A stretch of 64,000 nucleotides of DNA from Leptobrachium leishanense. Taxonomy: Eukaryota; Chordata; Amphibia; Anura; Megophryidae. Positions within the stretch are counted from its first letter, which is position 1. Every line of letters starts with the position of its first letter. Shown in pieces: positions 12,101 to 27,100 of this stretch. Where the stretch lies: positions 19,775,615 to 19,839,614 of the forward strand of contig CM019075.1 in assembly GCA_009667805.1 (NCBI GenBank), given 5' to 3'. The notes under the pieces are model-generated. The model did not search any database. It saw only the letters and a list, made by a program, of their open reading frames with translations, and was not told the DNA's origin. Made by a program: the position numbers and the translations under genes.

Positions 12101-15100
12101 ACACATACGCCTACCTCCTGGAGAGTGTTCTTGATCTGGCCAACTGTTGTGAAGGGTATTTTCTTCACCACGGAAAGAATTCTTTGGTCATCCACCACAG
12201 TTGTTTTCGTGGTCTCCCGGGTCTTTTGGTGTTGCTGAGCTCACTGGTGCGTTCCTTCTTTTTGAGAATGTTCCAAACAGTTGTTTTGGCCACGCCTAAT
12301 GTTCTTGCTATCTCTCTGATGGGTTTGTTTTGTTTCTTCAGCCTAATGATGGCTTACTTCACTGATAGTGACAGCTCTTTGGATCTCATCTTGAGAGCTG
12401 ACAGCAACAGATTCCAAATGCAAATAGCACACTTGGAATGAACTCTGGGCCTTTTATCTGCACATTGTAATTGAGGGAATATCACACACCTGGCCATGGA
12501 ACTGCTGAGAAGCCAATTGTCCCATTACTTTTGGTCCCTTAACAAGTGGGAGGCACATCTGCAAACTGCTGTAAGTCCTACACCGTTCACCTGAGTTGGA
12601 TGTACATACCCTCAAATTAAAGCTGACAGTCTGCAGTTAAAGCACATTGTGTTTGTTTCATTCCAACTCCATTGTGGTGGTGTATAGAGCCAAAGATGTT
12701 AGAATTGTGTCGATGTCCCAATATTTCTGGACCTGACTGTATATGCCGTTTCGAATTCGTATTGTATCGTATTGATTCGTTATTCGAAAGTACTTCCGAA
12801 TACGAATTATCAAATTTCGTTCCAAATTCCACATTTTTCCGAAACAAATGCATATCTCTAGCATGTACGGAGACTGTAATGAGTAGGAGAATAACACATT
12901 GAGGAACTACTGTTGGGAATGTTGTAACCTGAACAGAATATAATTTGCATTATTTCCTGCAGGGCTGCCATAGAATTCACAAGGCTTATGAATAAAAAGA
13001 AAATTGGTCGCTGCAACTTGTAACATGTGTCCACTGCAGGTATTCCTCTTAAGGACGGGGTCGGACGAGCGCACTATGTGCACCCATACTGACGTGCCTC
13101 CCGGCATCCGTCGCAGCATTGTGACGCTTCGACGGGGGCGGCCACACAACAGCGGCCGTGCTGCAGGTCTCCCTGTTGAAGCGCTACGACGATTATTTGT
13201 AATATCTTTGGGGGGGGAGGTAAGGAAGAGGAGACTACCCGACTGGCAGCCACAACTGATATGTATTTTTTACACTTTTGTTCATATTTTTGTGGTGTGT
13301 TTTTATATTAGGGCTCGTAATGATTAAAATTTTCATGTTTGATTAATCGATTTTTTTTTTTGATTTTTTTTTTTAAATCGATTAATTATAACGCACATAC
13401 AGATCCAACTAATTTTAGGTGATCTGCATGCATTGCAACTCTGCATTAGTCAGTGGTAAATGTGGTATACCCTATATACAATCACCCAACACTGGATAAT
13501 TGCAACAATCCATGACTTTCCTTCACAGTTCACACTAATACGTCTTAAATTCAAACTGTAGCACTGACGTTAAGTTATTATATTGCCCCCAGCTCACACA
13601 TGGATATATTGCCCCCAGCTCACACATGGATATATTGCCCCCAGTTCACACAAGGATATATTTTCCCCAGCTCATAGATTGGATATATTGCCCAAGCTCT
13701 CACCTCCTGCCGCCACGTGCTTTGCACCGCGTGTTTGGCTCCCTATGAGCGTCTGAAGAAATGGAGCTTGGCCGCTCGCCTGGGATAACCACGTGACCAG
13801 CCGCGTTCTAGCAAGAACCCGGAATTCACGTGAACTCCGCGATCTCGCGAGAACACGGCTGGTCACGTGGTACCCCCAGGCGAGTGGCCAAACTCCATGC
13901 CTTCGGACGCTCATAGGGAGCCAAACACGTGGCGCAAAGCACGCGGTGGTGGTCGATTAAAATATATTTAATCGACCAAAGAAATTAACAATCGATGGAT
14001 TAATCGTTAATTTCCGCTGCCCTATTTTATGTATCTATTTTAAATATGTTAAATGTTTTGGTGTTACTCAATAATTTTGCTGGTTGTTAAGAATTGATGG
14101 GGTCTCTTCCCTTAGCTGCCCATTGCAGTAAACTAATTAAAAATAAACCATTTCACCTCTTCTTCGTCTCCAGCAAAGGGATAAAAAGTGTTCCCTGGTG
14201 GAAGAGCGTTCGCTGTGCACCTCTGTTTGGCGCAGTCCATACTAAACGCTCCCTCTGTGATGGGTCCGAGTGCTCTTACCAGCCTCAGATGCAACGGCCC
14301 ACCGGGAAATTTGTTGGTATCTTAGGGCCCTATTGGGTTCCCCTCGCTAAAACCTGGACGCTAATTTCCACTTTGCGTCTCGGTTTCACCAGCGGATTTC
14401 GGGGCAGGTGCTGAGTCCAGCATCTAGTTCTGTAGCGGCCGCTAGGCTAGCGGATTCTTTCGTGAGATCCTGCTGGTCGGCAGAGTGATCGTGGAGGAAG
14501 ACTGGGGACTTTTTCCCCCTCAGACTCACTCTGCTCCCGGCGGCCAGAAGCGGCGGATCAGGCCGCCTTTCTCGTCGCGGGGTGAGCGGTGAGAATCAGA
14601 TTTTTTTTCATAAGGGGCTTTTCAGCTGCAGCTAACTGATTCCGCAGCAGCTCAGAGCTGGTGTTAACTTTTTTTGATTTAGCGCCAACTCTTAGGATCG
14701 CAAGGTCCTAACGCTAGTTAATCTCTGCCTTCCAATTTGCGTTCCCTATGTTAAGTATAGGGAGAGCAAAGTACAGTAAGCAAGCGCTAATACCGATTCG
14801 CTAACAGTTTTTTTAACCCAGTAGCGCTCCGCACAGATCATCTCCGATTCGCTATCACCTCTTTTAAGCTAGTGCTAACTAGCGTTGGCTTGAAGGAGGT
14901 GATGGGGCCCTTAGTGGGCCTGTCCTGGGTGGCTGTCATGAACATATCATGGGCTGTCACCCCCTGATTGCCGGCAAAGTGATCAGTAAAGGAAATATGA
15001 GAAACCGTCAGGTTATCCCAGCCTAGAAGTGATTCTAGAATTAGCCAGACCTTATGTTACCCAAAGAAATGCAGAAATTGATATGACCCGTTTTAATTAA

Positions 15101-18100
15101 TAAGGTAAAACAGCTTTTTTGGTAGACAGGAGTATGTGAATGTAGGAGTGTATTTGAGAGGAATGTCTGTGTGCATACAATGACATTCTACACATATTCC
15201 AAAATGCAAGGCCCCTGCATGAATGAGGCCTTTGATTGGGGCCTATTTCAACAAATTCTAAAGCTACTTCCTGATCCTGATCTCCCCTACTTCATGCAAG
15301 TGTTAGTTTGCCGCAAGGGGTAACCCTGTGTCCCCATACAGGAACCTGTGTGTGAGTCACCTTGCCAGGGATTGACAGAATAATAAGATAATTTACGATA
15401 TAATTATTTTGTGCCCCATTTTCCGTGTTCCTTAGACTTATACTCTGTGTTCCTTGGAACCCTTTTGTCTTGATTATCCTTTAAATCGCAGAGGGGTCCC
15501 CTGTGTCCCTTTGCTCCTCTTTTAATATGTTAAATAGGAGGGGGTGAGCTCAGTGAAGTGCCGATGTGTCTCTTACCGCAAACCTGACACTCCATGATTG
15601 TGTTCCTGATGAGGGACATCTCCTTCACCTGCCGTAAAAAAACAAAGTCACAAATTAAATTAGGAAATTCACAAAAGTTCTCGAATTCTATAATCCTGTT
15701 TATTAAAATATCTTCTGATCGACCTGTGCCCCAAAGCAATCTGTAATCCTCTCCCATGTATTACCCTCAACGTTCCTCCTTCGAAAAATAAACTAGAACA
15801 AACCTATAAAAAAGTAGCCTGTGCCGTAAAGCAGGGATCTCAAACTCTATTGCCTACAATTCCCAGAATTCTTTGAATGCAATAGAGGGGCAGAGAATCA
15901 TGGGAGGTGTAGTTCAAAATCATTGAGTGGGGGCAGAGTTTGAGATCCCTGCTATAAAGATATGGGACTTGTGGTGACGACCGCTTTACCTGCTCTCGTA
16001 TGTCTTCTCTAAGCTCTGCCAGAACTTTGTTGAAGAGAGTCATCTGAGTTATCAGGGCCTTGGTGTGCTCACCTGGATGACACAAAGTGAAAAAACATCA
16101 CAATTTCATAATATAATGGAACAATGCATGACACGGACTGTTTAAGCCCAGGTACATTGTGTCAACCCATAGCGAATTATAATATTACATACTTACCGAG
16201 AATTGAGTTGACCACTCCATTCACTAAAGGAAGAGAAAACAAAAAGGTCAATATTCTAGTGAATGTTCCTTGTAGAGGTGTTCATACGTCACCCCATTTT
16301 TCCAGTTTTTTTCTGTCATTTTGAAGCCACCTTATGGTCACAGACCATATTTTCTAAAGGCTGTCCATTATTCCCAGCAATGTGTCCTGTATGTTGTCAC
16401 AAGTTTCTCTATGATGTTCTTAAGACAATGAGTCCACCATGTTTTTTGGAAGGTGTGCTTTATGGCACCAATGTCCCCACGTCATACATTCAGTAAGCTC
16501 TCCCCAAAAATACCAAGCCATGCTAGTAAAACGTTTCCATTCTTGAGGTTGTGTGTGCGGTAAATATTCCTGCGTTCCTAGCCTTGAGCGTGTTCTTCCC
16601 AGGTTCCTTGACTGTGTTTGCAGGAAGCCCATGTTGTGCAAAAGATCAGGCTTCTTCATGTAATAGTGGACTGGGTGACTTATTATTTTTTTGGAATTGA
16701 CCTCATACCTGTATTGTGAATAGATTCATCCTCTTGGAAAGGGCATTCGCTCAAAGCTCCCACCCGACTCATAGTCCCACCAAGTATCAGCTTCATGGAC
16801 TCTACGGATCCCTGTAGGAAAAGCGAAAATTGGCATTGCAGCAGCAAACCATGGGCTCGATTTAGTTCCGTCCGATGGCTGAAAACACAACCTTTTTCTG
16901 CTGTTTTTCAGCCATTTTTTGGTTCAGAAGATGGAAATGCGGGTTTACCGCCATTTCCGTTCTCGATAAAATTCCGGATCGAACATCGGCTCATGTGACT
17001 ATACTTTTCAATGGAAATATCGACTTTATCGAGTCAATTCAAATTTATTGGTACGTTGTTATTCAAAAAAATTACAAGTGCTGAAAGGTGTTGATGAATG
17101 AAAAAAAAAACAGAACATAGAATAAAATCTAGCCCCATAAGAGGGTAGATAACCAAAGAGGTCAACCTTCCACTTCTTTTGAACCCATTTTTATATGTCA
17201 TTTTGTGAGATGCATTTCAGTCTAAATCCTTAATCCATAATAAAAGGCAGGTGCTAGGACAAGAATCATGATGACTCCTCGTGACAACTTCAAGGCCTTT
17301 ACACCCTGCTCTTCATTCAGTCTTGTGCCCTCCTCTTATATGTATATATAGGGCCATACCTGCATCCTCACGTATGCTTTGTGCCCAGAACGGATCTCTC
17401 CTGACTCCACTTCAAATTGGGGGATGATCATCATCTCGGGAAGACCCAGGCTGGTGTCAACTTGCTTGCAGTCCACATATAGCTCCAACGTGATAGTATC
17501 CCCACGGAGGCCACTAATACGTAGGATTACGGTGTGAGTGTTTCCATCGGACAGGTTGGCATTCTGTAGGCTGACTGAGTGGAGTTTGGAGTCTTCCCGC
17601 ATGTAACGCACCAAAACTGGAAAAACAAAGAAAAGGCTGTCAACCTATACACCATCGACATCTAGGTGATACATGTATGTGTGCCTGGGCGATGTAGAAC
17701 ATCTCAAGCACCTAGTCTACTGGATGACATTCATCCTGATACATTCAACCTCTTCAACTTTGTTTTGAAGAAATCAATCTAGACCCATTGGGAAACGGGC
17801 CGTAAGAACCAATGTTTTTTCTTCCATCTTTGAAATACCAGTATCCTTCTCTGTGGATCACTCACCTTTGTTGATTTTCCCCACAATCGATGCCTCCAGC
17901 CACTTGGTGTTGTCCTTCTTCGAATAGAAACCAAACAGGACACCCCCCGCCTTGGCCGGCAGCCGTAATGTTGACATGAAATAGACGTCGTTGACTGTTA
18001 GCATCTCAGAACGGATCTTCTCCACCACCGTGGACATGTGCCGTGACTCGCTCACCGTCAGGAGATCAATCACTGTGATTGTAATAAAGATCACAAAATA

Positions 18101-21100
18101 ATGGAGGGGAGGATAGGCTACTGCAGTTTGTTCAATCATACAATGGGCAGAGGTTAATTCAGAGGTACATGTCTTCTAATAAAACCAACGAAAACCCTAT
18201 ACAAAGTGTAATAATACACTTAGTAACCGTCCCAGAGCTCATTCCAAATTCCTGACACCTAATAGAGGGAGGTTAAAGGTCCTGTAGAGAAATGATGGAT
18301 CGCAAATAGTGTGAATCACTGTTTCATGCAACTTGAGATCCTTTATTTCTAGACTGGACCTTTAAACCCCCTATAGTGTAATATCTCGTGTCTTTTGGAC
18401 CCCAGAAGATGGCTGAATTTGCTTTCTGATCTACATATTTTTTTATATTGATTTTAACATTATTAAAGCGCTGAATATATGCTGTCCTGCTGTCACCGAA
18501 TTTTCCTGGAGAGGGTTTTTTGTGTAATTGTCTACTTAAAAATGCCAAAGGTGTTGAAATAGGAGCCATGGGGGCTCCCTGGAAACGTAAGTGGGCAATT
18601 GTCACTCTTGCATTCATACAATATTTATCCTACTGAATTACGCTAGGGACGTGCCCTGGTTTCCCCTTTCTGTATATCTTTCAAGGAATTTATATAGAAG
18701 ATGGAATGAAGGTATAGTTGGATGGGCACCTGAGAAGGGAAGAAAATAATCCACATGCGATTACACCAGAGCCAGTTGTGGGCTCATGAAATTGTGAGGT
18801 CAACCATATATTCCTTGGAATTACTATATTACTAGACATACTGCACTATTTAGATTTTCTTTTTTATCTTATAGTTCATAATTTTCAGTCTGGTTTTTGA
18901 AGAAATCTGACATTCAAGGACTGTTCAATCTTTCTGTGACCAAAAGCTAATGTGGATGATTAGCGCTGTACCTACATATATATATATATATATATATATC
19001 TCAAATCATGGCTTGACAGATCCTGGGAAAAGATAACCGCAGACTCTTACTGTTTTGCCTTTGACTCCTACACGTCCAAATCAAATCAACTAAAAAAAAC
19101 ACTATATAACCAAAGTGTAATCGCAGTCCATCTAAAGAATTTGTTCCAGGCATTTTTTCAGAATTTCTACTTGTGTTCAGGGGATTCCAGACACAATCCC
19201 GACAACCAGGTTCCAGAATGCCAATGTCCTGACGGCCAACTTCCAGACAGAACAAGTGCCCAACATACCAAGTTCCCGACATCCAATATCCCGACAGTCT
19301 AAATGCCCTACAACCAACTTCCCGACACCCAAAATCCCAGACGGTTAGGGTTAACCCTCTATTTTTGGATGTTCAGGAGTTGGCTGTCGGGCACTTGGTC
19401 CGTCAGGATATTGGATGTCGGGATGTCGGGGAGTTGTCTGTGTCGGGAACTTGGTATGTTGGCCACTTGTTCTGTTGGGAAGTTAGCCATCGGGATGTTG
19501 GCATTCGGGGACCTGGTTGTTGGGATTTTGACCCAAAACCCTTGTTTTAATATACTATACAGAAAACTACTTATAGCTTTGAGGCCTCAAGAGACCACCA
19601 CTGACTCTGCGTGGCCATTTCTTTACTGTGCCGTGACCACAGCAGGGAGAATATTAGGACGCAGAGCAGCACATATGTCGCAATGAGCGGGCCTCTGCAT
19701 GTGCCTGGTGTGCCTGATGACTGGTCATGGCCTGAACACGGGTTTGGGTCGAAAATCCCGACAACTAGGTCCCCGAGTGCCAACATCCCGATGGCCAACT
19801 TCCCAACATACCAAGTTCCAGACACAGATAACTCCCCGACGGCCAATATCCCGACTGACCAAGTTCCCGATGGCCAACTTCCCAACATCCAAAATCGAGG
19901 GTTAACCCTAACCGTCTGGGATTTTGGATGTCGGGAAGTTGGCTGTCGGGCATTTGGTCCGTCGGGATATTGGATGTTAGGAATTGGTTTGTGGGGCACA
20001 TGTTCTGTCGAAGTTGGCCGTCGTGATGTTGGCATTCGGGGACCGGGTTGTCGGGATTTCGACCCAAACCCATCGGGCACACCAGGCACATGCAGAGGCC
20101 CACCCCATGCAACATATGTGCTGCTCCGCATCCTAATTTTCTCCCTACTGGGGTCGCCGCACAGTAAAGAAACGGCCATGCAGAGAAGTAGTTTACTGTA
20201 TAGTATTTTTAAACAAGTTATTCATTTAGTTATGATAAATTTAGATTCTCATAGGTAGTTACAAATAAATGTGTAAGCAGATTCTGAATTTTCAGATATT
20301 CTCAGTAAAACCGCCATTCTAGTCCATTTTGGTGCCATGGATATGTCAGAAACTTCCTCTGACGACAGTAGCTGACACAGGCTAAGTATACAAACATGGA
20401 GTGTAAAATATCCATCTTCCTCGGAATGATTTTACTTGGCAAAGGAGTCTGGAAAAGAGTCGAGGGAGACGACCTTAACGGCAACATTAAATCTGGGAAA
20501 GCTGCCTCGAACCCAAGCCACATTGACAGTCGTAAAATGTTAAGAAATAAAAAAATAAATTAAAAGCATTTGAACGAGTTGAGTGATCCAGCGAACCCCT
20601 CAAAAATACGATTTTCTGCCTAGATACATATAGTGCTGACTGGAATGTAGAATAAAAAGAAGGGAATTCCAAAAACGCTGTTGGCCGTGAGGGAGGAATT
20701 TTGGGTGGAAAAAAATCCAGTAAGAGGAAAAACTGAAAATTTATTGTCTCGGAGGAGCACGGCAAGGAATGAACTAGGAGCAGAACGTCCTGAACCTTGT
20801 ATACCAAGAGATGCTCCTGAGGCTCATCTCTTGACCCAAACTTGATGTATGGAATGAAGGAAAGGCTTGGACAGGTTGTTAATAAAAGTGACATAAAGAA
20901 AATACTGTGAATACTAGTTTTTTGGCCAAGACAAATCACTTAATTAGGCATTTACCACTGACGACACCAACAATATGACTTGAAGGTTGGATACAACAAG
21001 GAATGCAACTCCCCACTCTTACCACCAGGAGTGAAATTATTAGTCATATAGTGTCATGACTCCGATTTTGGCTACTGAGCCAACTCCATCCAATAGAGCA

Positions 21101-24100
21101 TGGGTCAGCAACCTCGGCCCTCCAGATGTTTTCCAACTTCATTAATCATGAGGCTCAGTCAACCTAATGAGTGGCTGACCATCATGGGAGATACATCTGG
21201 AGAGCCAAGGTTGCTGACCCCTGCACTAAAGGATTATTGTTGCAAGTTTTGTCATCAGTGTTCAAAATCCTATACTTTAGTAACCCTACAAAAGGTGCAA
21301 TAATACTACATCAGTTTCGGCGTGGTGGGACAGGAATACGCCTATTTCATGTCGGGCAAATTAAAGCATATACAGTTTCATTCAATAGATGTGTTTTTAT
21401 ATCTATAATAGAGGGAGAACCTCTGTAGACGAAGATTCTTCTTCCCATAGATCAGAGCCGGATTAACATATGGGCCGTTGGAGCTGGAGCTAGAGCTCCA
21501 GGAGCGCACCCCAATTTATAAGTGAAACAATTGCAACCCAATTCCACACTAACCAACAGCCAGTAGAAATCCCTGCTCCTACAGTTACAGTTAAAAGATT
21601 TTATAGAGCGCTAACAAGTTCTTTAGTGCTGTAGAATGGGAGGCAGAATAACACATATACATACATACAGGTGTACATACAGGTTCAACACACAGTACAG
21701 TAGGAGAGAGGACCCTGCTCAAGAGCTTACAATCGAAGAGGATAGGGGTGACGCACTAGGTGAGGGTTAATAGAGAATATGAAGTGGTGGGGTACATGTG
21801 GGCTATGTGGGAAGATTCAGTAAGAAATGAACAGAGGGGGATTAGGGAGTGAGCCAATAGGCTTCTCGAAAGTAATGTGTTTTCAGAGACTTCTTGAAGG
21901 ACTGGAGAGACACGGAGAGTCTGATGTTGTGGGGGAGGGAGTTCCATAGAAAGGGGGCAGCTCGGGAGAAGTCTTGAAGGTGGGAGTTGGGTATGGGTAC
22001 TCGAAGCTGATAGCATCAGATCGTTGGCAGAACAAAGTGGTCAGGATGGAATGTACCTGTTCGTAAAGGAGGAGATGTAGGCAGCGGCGCGGTTATGGAG
22101 AGCTTTGTATGTGAGCACCAGGTTAGTGAATTGGATTCTAAAGGAGACAGGAAGCCAGTGTAGAGATTGACAGAGGAGTGAGGTGCGGGAGGTGAGGTGG
22201 ATGAGCCTGGCACAGGCATTCATAACAGACTGCAGAGGAAGAATGTGGGATCTCTTAAGGCCAGAGAGAAGGAGGTTACAGTAGTCAAGGCGGGAGATAA
22301 TAAGAGCTTGGACGTACATTTTAGCAGAGTCCTGATTAAGACCGGGGCAGATGCGTGCAATGTTTTTTAGGTGGAATTAGCAGGATTTGGTTAGTGATCA
22401 AATGTGAGGAGTGAAGGAGGGATCAGAGTCTAGGAGGACACAGAGGCACCGAGCCTGTAAATGTAGAAGTAATGGTGGTACCATTCACCTGAAGGGAAAT
22501 AGCTGCAGGAATGTTAGTTTTAGAGGGAGGGAAGACCAGGAGTTCAGTTTTAGAGAGGTTGAGCTTTAGGAAACGGGAAGTCATCCAGTCGGAAACAGCT
22601 GACAGGCAGACTGTAACATGGTCCAACACAGGGTGGGAGAGAGATCGGGAGTAGAAAGGTAGATTTGGGTGTCGTCAGCATAGAGCTGATATTGAAGTCC
22701 ATGGGAAGAGATGAGGTTGCCAAGAGTTGGTATAGACTGAGAAGAGTAGGGGGACCCATAACAGAGCCTTGAGGTACCCCAACTGAGCGAGGAGTTGGGG
22801 GGAAGAGACAACGATGAAGGAGACACTGAACGAGCGCAGAGAACCAGGAGAGAGCGGTGTCATTGAGGCCAAGTTGATGCAGTGTGAGGAGCAGGAGTGG
22901 ATGGTCAACCGTGTCAAATGCAGAGGAAAGATCGAGAAGAATAAGGAGGGAGAGGTCCCAGACCTCGTACAACAAATCCAATGAACTGAAATACCTTTCA
23001 GTATTAAAATAGACAATGTGCATTTATTGCACCAGTACAAGAATCAATGTTTTTACTTTGTGGTCAAGACAAAGACCATGAGGGCGAAACGTCTATTCTT
23101 GCACTGGAGGACTAAATCCATATTTGGACTATTTTAATACTGGCTGGTATTTTCCCTTTACTGGAATTGCCCTCAATTTACAGGCCCAAAGAATAGATGG
23201 CTAAATCAGCACCAACGGCTACCAGAACAATGAGATTAAGAGGGATGGGTTTGGGGGAAAATGTGAGGTGAGAAAAATCAGGCCGAGCAATAGCAGAAGG
23301 TGAGAAGAATGGGAAAGATGAACAATAAGAGGTGATATGAATGGAACTAGGCAAGGTGAATTAGTAGAATTAGGCAGAGGAACAGTGGAAGGTAAGAAGA
23401 ATATGGCAGATGGACAATGTAGCTGAGCGGGATGTGGCAAAGGCCAAAAGGCCATAATGGACAAACACATTCCGGATCACCTTCAGATAAGTGTACCGTT
23501 TAGGTTTCTCCACTTTGGGTTATCGAGAGAAACATAACATGGTAGCCCAGCACAGACTTTTTAAAACCGTTATTAGACAACTGGATACTTAACGCAATTA
23601 AATGTAGGCTACTGATAGGAAATGTATTGTCCCCCAATCCAGATAATAATTCCATTTTAGGTGACTTGAGCAAAGGGCAATTGAAAATGTCGGTAGATAA
23701 AGAAGCGCCCGATCTTCAGAAGAAGTGACTGGACATTGGCCAAACTGACAAACAGGCCACAATGTCCATGGAACGGAGAGATCAAAGGGCTGATTCAGGG
23801 GCCCAGTTCGGTCCTGATTCAACTATACAGGTGGCAGTAATCTTTTCCAAGGTTCCTAAGTGTCAGCTGCCCTTTAAAGAACGTTGCCCCTTTACAACCC
23901 TTAAAATTATGGTTTAAGAGAGCTTGTTTAAGACAGGAGTCGGCAACCTTGGACCTCCCAGATGTTTCGGAACAACATCTCCTAAGATGCTCAGCTACTT
24001 TTTACGCAGGTAAAGCCTCATGGGAAATGCAGATCCAAAACATCTGAAGGGCCAAGGTTGATGATTTCAGATGTAAAAGATCTTCCTTTCCAGTCAGACG

Positions 24101-27100
24101 TATTATGCAAGGTTTTCTTTCGACAATAACAAATTATTAGTTCCGTTCTCTTCTACCCAGTCATTTTATTTCACATAATGGTGATGTTTTAGCAGAGGGC
24201 TCTTGGTTCATGCTTCACACTTCAGTGGAGACTCTTCAGCCACCACTTTTGGTCCACGATAAGTCACTTACAATGACGAAAAAAACTCATTATAACGTGT
24301 TAGATCCCACGGTAACCTTTATTCAACTTCTAGTGCACCTGGCCGTACTTTCAACCAAACCTGGTTGTCCTCCTCATGTCTCTTGAGAATAGGTTCTCAC
24401 GTTCTACCTATCAGCAAATTACACATGAAATGGGCGATTTAAGAAATGGGAACTTTAAGAAGTCCTTTTTTTTTGTTTGCCAGAAGGCAAAAGAGAAGTA
24501 TATTTAGAAACAGAAAAAAATAACATTATGTAATGGAGTGCCGATAGTACGTCCGTTCCTGGCGATAATGGAGCATTTTATTGCGACCATTACAGTACAG
24601 AACCTTTCAATAACTCCAGGCTGAGTTCTTGATTGTGTCATTCTATTATTCAGACCAACTCGTCCTTTGGAGATCTGAGACATGTATAAAAAAAACTCAC
24701 AACAAACAAAAACCAAACGCAAGCTTGAAATAAGCAAATTGGACGTAATGGTAGATTCTGAGAAGTCTTTTACGACGGGAATGTTCTTTCCAGAAGTGAA
24801 ACGGAGCAAAGGCCAAAAAAGCAATTCTTTTGGCTTTCTCAGAGTTCGAAAAGGACAAAGTGAACTTTACAAAACTTTTTTTGAAGCTTGAAAATGTATC
24901 CGCAGCAGTGAGACACGTCAATCGGTCAGTGGAACGAGCTGAAAGTCTCCTGGCCAGTAGGACGTTAATATTTTGACTTTTTTTTTTCTCTGGATGAACC
25001 AAAAGGTCGCAAAATTTGGAATATTTTCCGTGGTTATTTGACGAACCTGCAGGAGGGAAAGCTGACTGATAAAACCCAGCTGGGTAGACGGCTGCAAAAA
25101 GTCTACCTACCCTTATGAAATTGCAGGTTTTTGGAATGCAAAGAGAGAAATGGCGGCTATGTAAATGCCAGACCTTTTCTGTAAGTGCGATATTCCAATG
25201 AACAAAAACACTGAGAAAATAAACCTATTTAATCAGGTAAGAACCATTTATTTATATAAAAAAATAACTAGTACATTCTGCAAAGTCCTGCAGAAAAGAC
25301 ATCGAGACCTGACTCTTTTCAGAAGCCTCGTCAAAAATTCCCAATGGCTGAAGGACTCCATAGAATTCCATGGACGCAAATGCAACCCTGTTGGCTCTGT
25401 AAGAGTATAGTTCCGGAGGAAACCCAGAAAGACACCTGGAACTTTTGTTCCCAGTCTTCCAATGGGTACGCCTAGAGAAAGTGACAGATCATGCCACCTT
25501 GATCCCCTTGGGATCAGGGGTTAGTTTGGGTAAAATTTGGCGGTAAAGAGTAATGTAAAAGACCTCTTAACACCAGGTTCTGAGAGTGGATGCTCCTTTC
25601 AGAAATACTGGTTCTAGAAGCGAAGAACGAGTGAGGTTGGAATAGCTCGTTCTTCTCATTCTGGACACAAATCAATGGCTCGTATGCACAGTATAAGGAC
25701 CCAGTAATATGCAGTAACCTGCCGCAACGACAGAGCCATAAGCAAAAGCTTGCGTTAAGGTCGGAATAGGAAGTCCAGCCACTCTAGAGTTGGCGAGGTC
25801 TTAGGCAAAGCTCAATGAGATGCCTTTTATGCACAAAATGCAGAAGTGTTACAGTGGCACCCAGCGTGCGCCAAGGTGGGGCACATATTCAGGATTGGTA
25901 GCCCAGAAGGCAGGAGGGCTGCTGGCTGCATAGCAAGCAGACTGGACATGAAACATCACACAGGTGCACAAGGAAAATATCAGAAAGATAAACCACTGAA
26001 CAGCAGGAAGGGCGAGGGTTAAGGGGAGAACCAAATACACAGGCACACAGCCGTATACAAGGAAAACCCTAATCTGAACACCGGTCCTTAGATGGCCGCC
26101 TCTAAACTAAGGGTGGTTACTACTACTGCTGGATGAAGCACATAGAATAAAACAGAACAACAGGGAAAATCCAGAGACATAGAGAAAGAACAAGATCCAA
26201 AGTTAGGAACCAGAATGGATAGTCAGACAAAACCAGGAATCAGAACCAGAACGGATAATCAGACAAAGCCAGGAGTCGGTACACAAGTAGAGTAAGGGTT
26301 AACACCAGAGAGTAGTCAGGCACGAAGCAATGCGAGGCAATGAACAAGCAACAGGAAAAAGGCCAAAATTACAGGCAGCAGGAGTGACCCTTATGTCACC
26401 ACACTGGTGAATGGGAGCGACTGGCTTCTAAAGGGAGTAGGCCAGTACTATGGGTCAGGTTGTCAAGGACCTAGCAGGCTGCAGGGAAATACTGGAGCGG
26501 GGTAGACTACACAGGGGTACGAGCTGGCCCGGATCAGCTCTCCTGTAGGGCTCAGGTTTGGAACCGTGACAAGAAGTTAACCTGATAAACTTTAATTGAA
26601 AGGCTCCGTCCTTGATTTGTAAGTTCTTATTCTTTTTCATTGTTTGTTGGTATGCATTTCTCCATTGCTTTTTTGTATTCCCTCTTGGCGAGTAGGAGTG
26701 TTTGAAAGTACGTGTTTGTGTGAAGGCCTGAAAGATGGCAGAATGTCACCGGAAGTGAATGATGGTAAAAGCTTGAAAGGGAAAATTCAAAATTGTGTTA
26801 TATATGCGATAGCCAATAAACACCAACACATGCATAGGGAGCAATTCCCTGTCAAATGATCCCAATTTATGTTTGCTATGTTGCACTTTTTTATGGCTCG
26901 CTTGCAAATGATAGCTAATGGCTGCAGTGGAATGGAGTTGCATTGACAAGGGCATTGGAATTTTCCTATTTGGCCACGTTGATCTACCATCTGAGACCCT
27001 CTTGTGCAATATTCTGTCATTCCGGCCTAGTGAAACCCCAAGAGACAAGAGGCTTTTCATCCAAAACCCCGGAACGTTTAAATATTCCTGTGCGCATCAT

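Larger units (their letters stand above)
9877..12860. mobile_element. hAT-like element hosting a solo LTR and a Tc1 element
   Basis: Ends TAGGGATGTGCATGG (9877) and, inverted, TAGAGATATGCATTTG (ending 12860). Flanks GCATGCAC (9869-9876) and GCATGTAC (12861-12868) match at 7 of 8, an 8-bp hAT duplication. Own sequence is AT-rich with repeated TCGAATTTC and TCGATAGTTGATAT motifs. No transposase. Confidence 0.75.

Noticed and set aside
19571..20258. Genuine protein-coding gene in intron 1 (202- and 215-codon frames)
   Set aside because: The frames are mirror images produced by a palindrome and run into minisatellite sequence; no domain or splice structure.
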